From NCBI GenBank assembly GCA_934394565.1, contig CAKRQV010000002.1:124001-188000 (forward strand): a stretch of DNA of 64,000 nucleotides, in the 5' to 3' direction. Shown one piece after another: positions 36,045 to 45,096 of this stretch (the stretch's first letter is position 1; every line of letters starts with the position of its first letter). The stretch is from an uncultured Lachnospiraceae bacterium (GTDB lineage: Bacteria > Bacillota > Clostridia > Lachnospirales > Lachnospiraceae). The notes beneath the pieces were generated by a model. The model made no database searches and had not been told where the DNA came from. It saw nothing but the letters and a program-made list of their open reading frames with translations. The position numbers were made by a program, and so were the translations under genes.

Positions 36045-37475
36045 TCAGACATTGATCTCTGCTTTCATGCCCAGCTCATCTTTATTCTCATCCAGCACCG
36101 GCTGTACCACATTTTTCAGGAAAGCTTCTACCTGTTCTTTGGCACGTCCGGTATATTTTGACGGATCCATCGTTTTTTTCAGCTCATCCAGTGTCAGATT
36201 GAAGGACGGATCTGCGGCGATCAGCTCGAGCAGATTGTTCTCTTTACCCTCGACCTTGACATGCTTTCCGGCTTCCATGGACAGAGTGCGGATCTTCTCA
36301 TGCAGTTCCTGACGGTCACCACCTGCTTTGACGGCATCCATCATGATATTCTCCGTAGCCATGAACGGCAGCTCACTCATCAGATGTTTTTCGATAACCT
36401 TCGGATAAACCACCAGACCATCGACAACATTCAGATACAGATCCAGGATGCCATCAATAGCCAGGAACGCTTCTGGCACGCTCAGACGCTTGTTAGCGGA
36501 ATCGTCCAGTGTTCTCTCAAACCACTGTGTAGCAGAGGTAATAGCCGGATTCAAGGCATCCACCATTACATAACGGGACAGGGAACCAATACGCTCACTG
36601 CGCATCGGATTTCTCTTGTAGGCCATGGCAGAAGAACCGATCTGGGTCTTTTCAAACGGCTCCTCGATCTCTTTTAAATGCTGTAAAAGACGGATATCGT
36701 TGGAGAACTTATAGGCACTGGCTGCAATACCGGCCAGTACATTGACGACTCTGGTGTCCACTTTACGGGAATAAGTCTGTCCGGATACCGGATAGCAGGC
36801 CTTGAAGCCCATCTTCTCAGCGATCATCGGATCGATTTTGTCAATGGTCTCATGGTCGCCGTCAAACAGCTCCAGGAAGCTTGCCTGTGTACCGGTCGTA
36901 CCCTTGCTTCCCAGAAGCTTCATGCCGTCGATCACATAACAGATATCCTCGTAATCCAGCATCAGTTCCTGCAGCCACAGAGATGCTCTTTTACCTACCG
37001 TTGTCGGCTGGGCCGGCTGGAAATGGGTAAAGGCCAGGGTCGGCAGTGCCTTGTATTCGTCGGCAAATTTGGCCAGCTCTGCGATCACGTTGACCAGTTT
37101 TTTCTTTACGAGCTTTAAGGCTTCTGTCATGATGATGATATCGGTATTATCACCTACATAGCAGGAGGTCGCACCAAGATGGATGATCGGTTTTGCTTTC
37201 GGACACTGTACACCGAAGGCATAGACATGGGACATAACATCATGGCGGACAACTTTTTCTCTCTCTTTTGCCACCTCATAGTTAATATCATCCACATGTG
37301 CTTTCATCTCATCAATCTGTTCCTGTGTGATATCCAGTCCCAGCTCTTTTTCTGTCTCTGCAAGGGCGATCCACAGTCTTCTCCAGGTACGGAATTTCAT
37401 ATCCGGTGAAAAGATATACTGCATTTCCTTGCTGGCATAACGTTCAGATAACGGACTTACATATTTGTCACTCAT
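36045..37475 (-). CDS. purB: Adenylosuccinate lyase
   Basis: This enzyme removes fumarate from SAICAR and from adenylosuccinate in purine synthesis. At 476 residues it is full length. The fumarase-superfamily signature SSAMAYKRNPMRSERI is present, along with HLGATSCYVGDNTD and TFSHFQPAQ-type AFTHFQPAQPTTVGKR. AGGAGG is 6 nt from the ATG. It follows purF by 109 nt on the same strand. Confidence 0.97.
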   Translation of the reverse strand: MSDKYVSPLSERYASKEMQYIFSPDMKFRTWRRLWIALAETEKELGLDITQEQIDEMKAHVDDINYEVAKEREKVVRHDVMSHVYAFGVQCPKAKPIIHLGATSCYVGDNTDIIIMTEALKLVKKKLVNVIAELAKFADEYKALPTLAFTHFQPAQPTTVGKRASLWLQELMLDYEDICYVIDGMKLLGSKGTTGTQASFLELFDGDHETIDKIDPMIAEKMGFKACYPVSGQTYSRKVDTRVVNVLAGIAASAYKFSNDIRLLQHLKEIEEPFEKTQIGSSAMAYKRNPMRSERIGSLSRYVMVDALNPAITSATQWFERTLDDSANKRLSVPEAFLAIDGILDLYLNVVDGLVVYPKVIEKHLMSELPFMATENIMMDAVKAGGDRQELHEKIRTLSMEAGKHVKVEGKENNLLELIAADPSFNLTLDELKKTMDPSKYTGRAKEQVEAFLKNVVQPVLDENKDELGMKAEINV

Positions 37476-37584
37476 ACGAACCTCCTGTTTGTCTTCCGAC
37501 GATTTTATAATTGTCTGCCACTCAGGTGACAGTCATTGCTTCTGATCTGTTACAGCAAAATTTATGTTTCACTGTGCATGCTAT

Positions 37585-39036
37585 TTATTTCTCATATTCG
37601 CCACGGATATCTTCCTTTGGCGGTTCAATCGGGTACTTTCCGGTGAAACATCCCGTACAGATGCCCTGATTGCCGGACAGGGCCGGTAATCTCTCGATAT
37701 TCAGGTAGTGCAGGGAATCCGCACCGATCACCTGGCGGATTTCCTCGACTGTACGGTTATAGGCGATCAGCTGTTCTCTGACCGGTACATCCGTACCGAA
37801 GTAGCAGGGCCATAAGAACGGCGGGGAGCTGACCATCATATGTACCTCTTTGGCTCCGGCCTCACGCAGCATCGTGACGATACGGTCACTGGTTGTACCA
37901 CGGACGATCGAATCATCAATCATGATAATACGCTTACCTGCAACGGCCTCCCGCAGGACATTTAACTTGACCTGTACGCTGGACTCACGGCTGCTCTGTT
38001 TTGGTTTGATGAATGTACGGCCCACGTAACTGTTCTTTACAAAGGCCACGCCATAGGGGATGCCGGACTGCAGTGCATAGCCCATGGCAGCGGCATTACC
38101 GGATTCCGGTACACCAACCACAAGATCCGCATCCACAGGGGAATCCATGGCGAGATATTTTCCTGCAAGCATACGGGAATCATATACACTCATACCATCG
38201 ATCTTGCTGTCGAGACGGGCAAAATAGATATACTCAAAAACACAGCGGGCCTGCTGCTCTTTCGGGATGCACATGGTCTTGTCGGACTTGATCTCACCGT
38301 CTTTGGTGATGGTTACCACTTCCCCCGGTTCCACATCACGGATAAACGTTGCCCCGACGGTATCCAGTGCGCAGCTCTCGGAAGCAAGAATATAGGCATT
38401 GTCACGCTTACCGATACACAGTGGGCGGAAACCATACGGATCACGCACCCCGATCAGTTTTCTCGGAGATGCAACAACCAGAGAATAGGCACCTTTGAGC
38501 TTCTGTGCCGCACGGATCACGGCTTCCTCGGCCGTCTTTGCTTTGACACGTTCTCTGGCGATATGGTAGGCAATAACCTCCGTATCGATCGTAGTCTGGA
38601 AGATCGCACCGCTGATCTCCAGCTCATGCCGAAGTTCCGGAGTGTTGATCAGGTTACCATTGTGCGCCAGCGCCAATGTACCTTTGACATAGTTTAAAAC
38701 CAGCGGCTGGGCATTTTCACGGGTAGACGCACCGGCCGTAGAATAACGCACATGACCGACACCAATATTTCCGTTTAATTTTTCCAGATTTTCCGGTGAA
38801 AACACTTCATTGACCAGCCCCATACCCTTATGGGACTTTACGACATTCGGTCCGTCGGTATCACTGACTGCGATACCACAGCTTTCCTGTCCACGGTGCT
38901 GCAGAGCCATCAGACCATAATAGATGGTCGATGCAACATCGTTATCATCCAGATCATAGACGCCGAAAACACCACACTCCTCTTTCAGGCCATCCTCAGC
39001 GTTCTGATAAGTCATATACTGTTCATTTTCTTTCAT
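37585..39036 (-). CDS. purF: Amidophosphoribosyltransferase
   Basis: This enzyme commits PRPP to purine synthesis, making phosphoribosylamine. It has 483 residues from the ATG at 39036 (AAAGGA 7 nt upstream); a longer in-frame reading lacks a site. The nucleophilic cysteine is C21 (EECGVFGVYD), so a 20-residue propeptide is removed, as in the Bacillus type. RIIMIDDSIVRGTTSDRI is the PRPP site, and GICTGCFTGKYP marks the iron-sulfur type. A promoter lies about 100 nt upstream; no guanine riboswitch was seen. Confidence 0.97.
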   Translation of the reverse strand: MKENEQYMTYQNAEDGLKEECGVFGVYDLDDNDVASTIYYGLMALQHRGQESCGIAVSDTDGPNVVKSHKGMGLVNEVFSPENLEKLNGNIGVGHVRYSTAGASTRENAQPLVLNYVKGTLALAHNGNLINTPELRHELEISGAIFQTTIDTEVIAYHIARERVKAKTAEEAVIRAAQKLKGAYSLVVASPRKLIGVRDPYGFRPLCIGKRDNAYILASESCALDTVGATFIRDVEPGEVVTITKDGEIKSDKTMCIPKEQQARCVFEYIYFARLDSKIDGMSVYDSRMLAGKYLAMDSPVDADLVVGVPESGNAAAMGYALQSGIPYGVAFVKNSYVGRTFIKPKQSSRESSVQVKLNVLREAVAGKRIIMIDDSIVRGTTSDRIVTMLREAGAKEVHMMVSSPPFLWPCYFGTDVPVREQLIAYNRTVEEIRQVIGADSLHYLNIERLPALSGNQGICTGCFTGKYPIEPPKEDIRGEYEK

Positions 39037-39132
39037 TTTGCATCCTTTCCTCTGTAGAGCAGATGAGAGAAAACCGTTAGGCATAGCATATAAACGGTAT
39101 ATCTATAAGTTTTTCATAATAATACAGCTGCA

Positions 39133-39162
39133 ATTATAAACTACTCTTATTATACAATGCAA
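39133..39162 (-). promoter_or_regulatory. Promoter of purF-purB
   Basis: On the minus strand TTGCAT (39162-39157), an 18-nt spacer and TATAAT (39138-39133). The ~90-nt leader shows no purine riboswitch core. Confidence 0.5.
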
Positions 39163-39216
39163 GATGTCTACGAAAAAAAATACAATTTTCTTTGTATAGC
39201 CATATACAGTTCCTGC

Positions 39217-39250
39217 TTTCTCTGCCATTTTTCAGATAATGGCAGAGAAA
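39217..39250. repeat. Hairpin after the TPR-like gene
   Basis: TTTCTCTGCCAT and ATGGCAGAGAAA form a perfect 12-bp stem with a 10-nt loop, 18 nt past the stop of the three-gene operon. There is no immediate T-tract, so it is either a weak terminator or an mRNA-end stabiliser. Confidence 0.6.
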
Positions 39251-39267
39251 ACAGTCCTGTGTCCTGT

Positions 39268-40104
39268 TTAATACCCCGTATTCTTATGGTAGGTATCCGT
39301 CAGATCTTTTAAATACGTCCGCATGCCCTCTTCGTATCCTTTCCGGTCACCGTTTTCCATCCTGTCTTTAAGTTCTTTATACCTAAGAGCACTTTCAGAC
39401 TCCATGGCACTGTTTTCTGACTCCTGGATCTGTAGCAGTACTTCCTGCACGGTTTTAGTATCTACTCCCAGTTCCCCTGCAGCCTTATGCAAAGCTTCTT
39501 CACCGTCTGCCAGGTACACAGCTGTCAGATACCCCGTCAGAACCTTGTGGCTGTGCAGCATATCATAAGCCGTTTTCAGGCATTCTCTGGCTTCGCTCAT
39601 CTCGAACAGACGGGCATGGGCACAGCCCATATTATAATAGACACTGCCCTCAAACTGACTGCCTGTCTCGTCCATGGCTGGTGTCTGCAGGCTCTTTTTA
39701 TATACATTCAGGGCGTTTCTGAATTTTTCATTGCCAAAAAGGTAATCGCCCTTCATTTTCAGGCGCACACGCTCCGGCTGTGCCTCATACTGGGACAGCT
39801 TTGCCAGAAAGATCCGCATCTGTTCATGGGAAAGATAGTAGATTTCTTTAAACACCGGCAAGATCATCTCGCCCACAGAAGCCTTCTGTTCCATAAGGGC
39901 TGTCAGTTTTTTGGAAAGCCCCTGCAGTCCCAGTTCATCTTTCAGCCATACACACAGCTTTTCATTGAGCAGCGTATCATCGATCAGATACAGATTATTA
40001 TACAGGTAGTAACAGAGTTCTTCCATCGAATAGATATTGGTACTGATATTTTCTATAAAGAAAGGTTTCTTTGCGGTCTTTGTTTTACAGAGGATATAAC
40101 TCAT
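39268..40104 (-). CDS. TPR-like protein, third gene of the Hsp70-like operon
   Basis: A 278-residue cytoplasmic protein of unknown function. The first ~120 residues are helical and hydrophobic-patterned (MEELCYYLYNNLYLIDD). Residues ~125-205 look like tetratricopeptide helices (LFGNEKFRNALNVYKKSL, YYNMGCAHARLFEMSEARECLKTAYDML). The C-terminus is a charged helix. The ATG overlaps the stop of the Hsp70-like gene by 4 nt, and GGGAGG lies just upstream. TPR proteins often bind chaperone partners, so a co-factor role for the ATPase is inferred. Confidence 0.75.
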   Translation of the reverse strand: MSYILCKTKTAKKPFFIENISTNIYSMEELCYYLYNNLYLIDDTLLNEKLCVWLKDELGLQGLSKKLTALMEQKASVGEMILPVFKEIYYLSHEQMRIFLAKLSQYEAQPERVRLKMKGDYLFGNEKFRNALNVYKKSLQTPAMDETGSQFEGSVYYNMGCAHARLFEMSEARECLKTAYDMLHSHKVLTGYLTAVYLADGEEALHKAAGELGVDTKTVQEVLLQIQESENSAMESESALRYKELKDRMENGDRKGYEEGMRTYLKDLTDTYHKNTGY

Positions 40105-41363
40105 ACACGGTCACCTCCCTTTTCTGTCAGTACTTCTTCCCAGACTTTTCCGGTGGACGGATACAGGTCACCGAAGCCAAGATCTGTGACTTTTACCTTC
40201 ATCGTCGTACCGGATGTAAAGGCGATCTCCACCCTGAGGCGGGACGCTTTCGGTGGACGCTCAGGCAGACCGTCCAGCTTCATCGCCACCGTTCGGTGTT
40301 CTTTGGAATACATCTCACCGATCTGCAGTTTCAGCGTATCTTCTTCATCCAGAAGGATCTCGCAGCTGGCCTCTTTGTCGTACCAGTTACCGCCACCCTG
40401 GATCAGGGAATAATAGCCCGGCACACCGTTGATCAGAAGCTCCATACCCACATTGTACCGGACAACATCGCCGCCGATATACAGATAGGCTTTCAGTCGT
40501 CTGTCCTCTACCTTTTCACGGGCCGCCTGGCAGGCACCTTTTGCATAGAGATTGTTGCCAAAGTAGACCTTTCTCTGTGCCTTGCAAAGCAGCACCACAG
40601 ATTTTTTCGCCCATTCCTGGGAAAATCCATTGCCGACCAGATAGATGGTTGAATAAATATCCGTCCCCAGGGATTCCTGGATCAGATCGCAGAAATCCAG
40701 ATCCTTCTGCCGCTCATCCACGGACAGTGTCACTCTTTTTCCCTCTCTGCAGGATACCAGTGCCGGACGGGTTGTCTGATCCACATCCAGCTTTCGGAAA
40801 TATACATCCCTGTCTTCAAATACAAACAGACCAATCTTTCGTCCTCTGCCGTCTGTTTTCTGAGAAAATGTCTCATAATAGAAGCTCTCCGGATATTCCT
40901 GCAAAAAGGCTCTTCCGGGCTCAAATCCAAGGATACTGTAAGCCAGCCGCACATTCTCCACGAGCACTTTGGAAATGCGGGGTGTCGTCAGCATAAAAGA
41001 GCTGATCTTTTTTAATGGTTCCGGTATACCGAGAAGCTCCATGGATTCCCGGATCAGGACGGCTAACAGCTCTCCCGGCCTGTAAGAACGTCCGGCCACC
41101 GTGACCGGCTGACTGCTCTGACACAGACCATAGATCCCGCTGATAAAGCTTTCCCCTTTCTGTGAAGAAAAATATTCGGCTTCCGGTCCGAAATGCCATT
41201 TTTTTCCGTCTGCCGTGCTGATACAGTTGGCAAACGAGGAATCATCGTCCCCCACCTTGACAGGAAGGGATTCCGCGGTCTCTGTCTGACGGTCATAATA
41301 ACAGATCTGAGAGGCATCCGTACCAAAATCAAATCCGATCAGAATATTTCTTGTTTCGTTCAT
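40101..41363 (-). CDS. Truncated Hsp70-like (ASKHA) protein of unknown function
   Basis: A 420-residue protein, probably of the family catalogued as DUF5716 (from memory). It opens ILIGFDFGTDASQICYYD, like the Hsp70 phosphate-1 loop (residues 8-25). FMLTTPRISKVLVENVRLAY follows, like the Hsp70 segment before the second lobe, then IYLVGNGFSQEW, like the phosphate-2/adenosine loop, and YLYIGGDVVRYNVG. The last ~70 residues (MKLDGLPERPPKASRLRVEI, VKVTDLGFGDLY) recall the beta-sandwich substrate-binding domain of DnaK. The helical lid is missing. It sits between a giant partner (15 nt upstream) and a TPR protein, with strong translational coupling. ATPase activity is inferred only. Confidence 0.75.
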   Translation of the reverse strand: MNETRNILIGFDFGTDASQICYYDRQTETAESLPVKVGDDDSSFANCISTADGKKWHFGPEAEYFSSQKGESFISGIYGLCQSSQPVTVAGRSYRPGELLAVLIRESMELLGIPEPLKKISSFMLTTPRISKVLVENVRLAYSILGFEPGRAFLQEYPESFYYETFSQKTDGRGRKIGLFVFEDRDVYFRKLDVDQTTRPALVSCREGKRVTLSVDERQKDLDFCDLIQESLGTDIYSTIYLVGNGFSQEWAKKSVVLLCKAQRKVYFGNNLYAKGACQAAREKVEDRRLKAYLYIGGDVVRYNVGMELLINGVPGYYSLIQGGGNWYDKEASCEILLDEEDTLKLQIGEMYSKEHRTVAMKLDGLPERPPKASRLRVEIAFTSGTTMKVKVTDLGFGDLYPSTGKVWEEVLTEKGGDRV

Positions 41364-41378
41364 GACGTTCCCTTCCTC

Positions 41379-44300
41379 CTATAGTAATGTAAACATCTGC
41401 CTGCACAGATGCTCTGTTGTAATAAATTTCTGCATTTCCTCATCCAGGGCGTCTGTCCGTCCCACATGCCAGTCAGCCAGCATACGATTCAGCCGGTGAT
41501 ATTTTGTCTGTCCCCCGGTATCGATCTGGCTGCCGGAGACAGTGTGTACGTTTAAGTCCGTCGGATGATTTTCCCGGATCAGCGTATATTCGAGTACTTC
41601 TCCGTAAAACAGCATAAATTCTTTGGCAAATATGCCCTCAAACATCTCTTTCATCGGTTTGGAGAAAAACTCTCTCTCCTTTTCTCCCTCGCCTCTTAAG
41701 CAGTACCGGATACGGATCGTCTCTCCCGCATCGCCCCGGCATTCAATAAAGATCCGGTCGTCCAGCTCATAGGCCTGAATCAGTTCTTCCGGCAGCTGTT
41801 TAAAGAAGCCCAGCCGGATGCCCTGTGCCGTCACAATCTCCAGCTGGCTGCGGATAAAAGCCTTGTCCCCATCCGTGATTTCCACCGGTTTTGACGGTGT
41901 TTTGTCTTCTGACCAGCCATAATGCGTATCTTCCTGCGTGTCCGCTTCTGCCACTGCAGCACCGGCATAATGCTTTAACAGTGCCAGACGACAGATTATA
42001 TGCCCCTCGCTGTGCAGCACAAACTCTTTCATCTGGTCAATCAGAAACTGTTCCTGTGGCTGTCCTTCAAAGAACCATCCATAAGCCGTAAACACGAGGA
42101 ACGACTGCACAACCTGCTCCCGGAAAGCCCCCTGCATATAGCTCTGCAGAATTTCCTCCGGATGTGCCAGCGGTTTCCGCAAAAACATTGACAGAATCAG
42201 CAGCTCTTCATCAATGCCAAAGGTATCGATCTCCCGGTCTGCCAGAAGGTCACGGATCTTATGCATCTGCTCCAGTGAACCCACGTAGTGATCTCTGAGA
42301 TACACAAGAATCGCATCATTTGCCTTGTCTTTGACAAACATGTCATAGGCCAGACAAAGAAGTTCTTCATTTTCTTCCTGCCCCATATTCTGGATCAGCT
42401 GCATACACAGCATGTGAAGAAGTCTCGCATCGATATATTCATAGCCGTAACGGCTGATCACGTCAAAGGCACCAGCGATCTTGTGACGCTGCAGCATTGC
42501 CCGCACGATCAGCCCCTTGCATTTGCCGGCACATTCGTCCGTGGCCATCATTTTCTGGATGCTTTCCGGCAGCTCACATTCCTCATTGCGTGTATAATAC
42601 TGCAGGGCTTTCATCCGCGCCGTGAACCTGCAGCTGTCTACGAAACGCTCATCCTCTGCCACACGCAGGAACGAACGTACCGTTGCATCTGTCGGCTCCG
42701 TATGCTCCATATCCGGCAGCAATGTATGTACCAGAAGTCCAAACGAACGTGACTGGCATGCCAGGCAGCTCTCTGTATACATATCCGGCTGCATCAGTGC
42801 TGTGATCTTATGCTCCACCGTGGAGGCAAAACGACGCTTTTTCCCGTCCTCAAACAGAAGCTGTTCATCTCCGGTATACATCTGGATGTAAGCCGTCTGT
42901 TCCCGCACCGGATAACTCTCTTCTTCTGACAGCCAGGGACTGCACACAATGATCCGGCGGATAGATGGATCACTGACTGTCACTTTACAGGCAAACATGA
43001 CTTCACACAGATTTTCTGCCATATCACGGTTTTCCGGCTGTGTGGCAAAGTGACGGTAGATTTTTGCATACTGGTCATTGATCTTTCCTTTTTCCATGCT
43101 TTCCACGGAAAATCCGACCATGCTCTCCCTGTACTTTTCGTATGTTCCCGGATCAGTCTCTCTGTTTTGGATGATATTGGCATATAAAAATGCCTTCTGA
43201 TCCGAGCGAAGTCTGTTTTCGTAGGAAAAATACAGACGTATCGCCAGCGGCAGCGGTTGTGTATACGAAACCGGAATCGTTTCCATATAATACTCATACA
43301 GCCGTGTCATGCGCACCTGTGCCTCAACAGCCCTTGCATACCAGACAAAATACTCCGGTTTTGCCGGAGCTTCCAGCATGATCAGCTTCAATACAGCTGT
43401 CAGCACTTCCGGATCCTGGCTCACCTCATAGCAGGCACTTAACAGCCTGTATAATGGTGCCGACCATTCTCTGGCATACTGCGCCAGGATCGCCGTCATC
43501 CGCACAGTCTCCGGTGTCAGAAGGCCCCATTTTGCCGCAAACTGCAGGGTACGGAAATATACACCGCCAAGACTTGTCAGAAGATGCGGCTCCTTTTTGA
43601 GGATCTGCCAGACGCTAAGATATACCACCGGGCTGCAGCTGCCAAAATCAGCAATTTTTTCATATTCCTCCAGCTGCTTTTCGGATGTGTATGCCTCACT
43701 CTGTCTCATATATAACGTCAGCAGCAGACCGCTCTTGGGTACCTGCAGACGCAGGTCGTAAAGACGGTCCGTAATACTGTCAGAAATGTGTGGCAGAAGT
43801 CCCGTCTCTTTCAGCAGATACAGACCGATGCCCTCCAGCTCCGGATCCGTCGTCTTCACTTCCTGATTTTTGATCGGCCAGCAGGCAGCCACCGCAGCGG
43901 CTCCATCTCCTGCTGCCAGACACTGTGCCGTTTTGCATGCACTGGCCAGATAGGCTGTAGCATCAGAAGGAGTATCCAGAATATCCTCTGTCTCTTTCTT
44001 CCACTGCTCGATGGTCGTTTTTCCCGTCTCATAAGACAGCCAGGAACGGATCAGTTTTGTCCGGATCTTCTTATCCCGTAACCGGACATCATCCCCATGC
44101 GCACCGTTTGTGGCCACCACCTTAAACTGCAGTGTGTCATACACTGTGCGGATCGTGATCATGCCATAATTATTGCCTTTTTTGAGCCGGTCCCTGCGCA
44201 GAATATACTCTAGGCCGAACAGACTGCCGATGAAATCCTCGGATGTGATCACCCGCTTGTCCACCTGCAGGAAATCCCCCTGTACGTCAACTTCCATCCG

Positions 44301-44969
44301 GACAAAGCCCCAGGTGTCTTTTTCCACGTAGAGGATATTTTTCTGAGAGCTTCTGAGACCCTCATAGATCTTTTCTTCCCTGTCAATACTGATATGTACA
44401 GGCTCCTTGCGGCCACAGCCAATCAGAAATTCTTCCAGATGCTGATAGCCCGCCGGATTGGCACTCAAGCCCCGGTATAACGGCAGCCAGCAGGCATCCT
44501 TTCCCTTGAAAAACCGTGTGAAATCCGCCGACACGAACAGGTGGAACGCCTCTCTGAAATCCGAGCGGGCCAGCTTCGCAAAGCTCTCCAGGCTGCGGAT
44601 CTCTCCATGACGGGTCTGTACCTCCGGTGTATGCACCTGCACGTGGACAGACACACTGGCTTCACCGATAGGACTTAAGATCGTGATCTCTCCGTCAAAC
44701 GTATCCTCTTCCTTCAGACCTCTCGTATCGATGATATACTTTACGTGGATCGCATTGCCCGCAAACGTATCTTTTGCCAGCACGATCCTGCGGTTGGAGC
44801 TGATCAGCATCCCCCGGATACGACTATTGTCACCGGCCGAAAAAAAGAACTCGCCCTCCAGACTGGAATCCGCAGGAGCCATAAGTTCCAGATGTTCCTC
44901 GGACAGGACGAGTTTCGGTGCCTGATATCGGTATGTATCATTCAGCAGTTCTTCGATTCTTCTTTTCAT
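41379..44969 (-). CDS. Giant scaffold-like protein of unknown function
   Basis: A 1196-residue cytoplasmic protein, probably the family catalogued as DUF5717 (from memory). There is no signal peptide or membrane segment. Residues ~1-110 look like a beta-sandwich (FFFSAGDNSRIRGMLISSNR, ASVSVHVQV), residues ~190-300 like a second beta domain, and ~320-1020 like a long helical repeat array. A C-terminal beta-rich domain (~1070-1150: EIVTAQGIRLGFFKQL, GETIRIRYCLRGEGEKE) and a helical end follow. It is the first gene of the operon with the Hsp70-like and TPR-like proteins and has its own promoter. A scaffold or client-handling role is a guess from shape and context. Confidence 0.75.
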   Translation of the reverse strand: MKRRIEELLNDTYRYQAPKLVLSEEHLELMAPADSSLEGEFFFSAGDNSRIRGMLISSNRRIVLAKDTFAGNAIHVKYIIDTRGLKEEDTFDGEITILSPIGEASVSVHVQVHTPEVQTRHGEIRSLESFAKLARSDFREAFHLFVSADFTRFFKGKDACWLPLYRGLSANPAGYQHLEEFLIGCGRKEPVHISIDREEKIYEGLRSSQKNILYVEKDTWGFVRMEVDVQGDFLQVDKRVITSEDFIGSLFGLEYILRRDRLKKGNNYGMITIRTVYDTLQFKVVATNGAHGDDVRLRDKKIRTKLIRSWLSYETGKTTIEQWKKETEDILDTPSDATAYLASACKTAQCLAAGDGAAAVAACWPIKNQEVKTTDPELEGIGLYLLKETGLLPHISDSITDRLYDLRLQVPKSGLLLTLYMRQSEAYTSEKQLEEYEKIADFGSCSPVVYLSVWQILKKEPHLLTSLGGVYFRTLQFAAKWGLLTPETVRMTAILAQYAREWSAPLYRLLSACYEVSQDPEVLTAVLKLIMLEAPAKPEYFVWYARAVEAQVRMTRLYEYYMETIPVSYTQPLPLAIRLYFSYENRLRSDQKAFLYANIIQNRETDPGTYEKYRESMVGFSVESMEKGKINDQYAKIYRHFATQPENRDMAENLCEVMFACKVTVSDPSIRRIIVCSPWLSEEESYPVREQTAYIQMYTGDEQLLFEDGKKRRFASTVEHKITALMQPDMYTESCLACQSRSFGLLVHTLLPDMEHTEPTDATVRSFLRVAEDERFVDSCRFTARMKALQYYTRNEECELPESIQKMMATDECAGKCKGLIVRAMLQRHKIAGAFDVISRYGYEYIDARLLHMLCMQLIQNMGQEENEELLCLAYDMFVKDKANDAILVYLRDHYVGSLEQMHKIRDLLADREIDTFGIDEELLILSMFLRKPLAHPEEILQSYMQGAFREQVVQSFLVFTAYGWFFEGQPQEQFLIDQMKEFVLHSEGHIICRLALLKHYAGAAVAEADTQEDTHYGWSEDKTPSKPVEITDGDKAFIRSQLEIVTAQGIRLGFFKQLPEELIQAYELDDRIFIECRGDAGETIRIRYCLRGEGEKEREFFSKPMKEMFEGIFAKEFMLFYGEVLEYTLIRENHPTDLNVHTVSGSQIDTGGQTKYHRLNRMLADWHVGRTDALDEEMQKFITTEHLCRQMFTLL

Positions 44970-44999
44970 TCAAGCTCACCTGTAATTTCATACTTTTTC

Positions 45000-45027
45000 T
45001 TGACTAATCCCTGTGAACAGGTATAAT
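45000..45027 (+). promoter_or_regulatory. Promoter of the CobD-like aminotransferase gene
   Basis: TTGACT (45000-45005), a 16-nt spacer and TATAAT (45022-45027), 70 nt before the ATG. The transcript crosses the divergent promoter at 45046. Confidence 0.65.
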
Positions 45028-45045
45028 TTATCATAATTAACTGTA

Positions 45046-45074
45046 ATTATACACTACATAACAATTTGTTGCAA
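45046..45074 (-). promoter_or_regulatory. Promoter of the giant scaffold/Hsp70-like/TPR operon
   Basis: On the minus strand TTGCAA (45074-45069), a 17-nt spacer and TATAAT (45051-45046), 77 nt before the start codon. The two facing promoters lie only ~20 bp apart, so they may interfere. Confidence 0.65.
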
Positions 45075-45096
45075 GCAAAGCAGAAATGAGGACACC

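Noticed and set aside
39037..39160. Guanine (purine) riboswitch ahead of purF
   Set aside because: The three-way junction sequences of the purine aptamer are not present.
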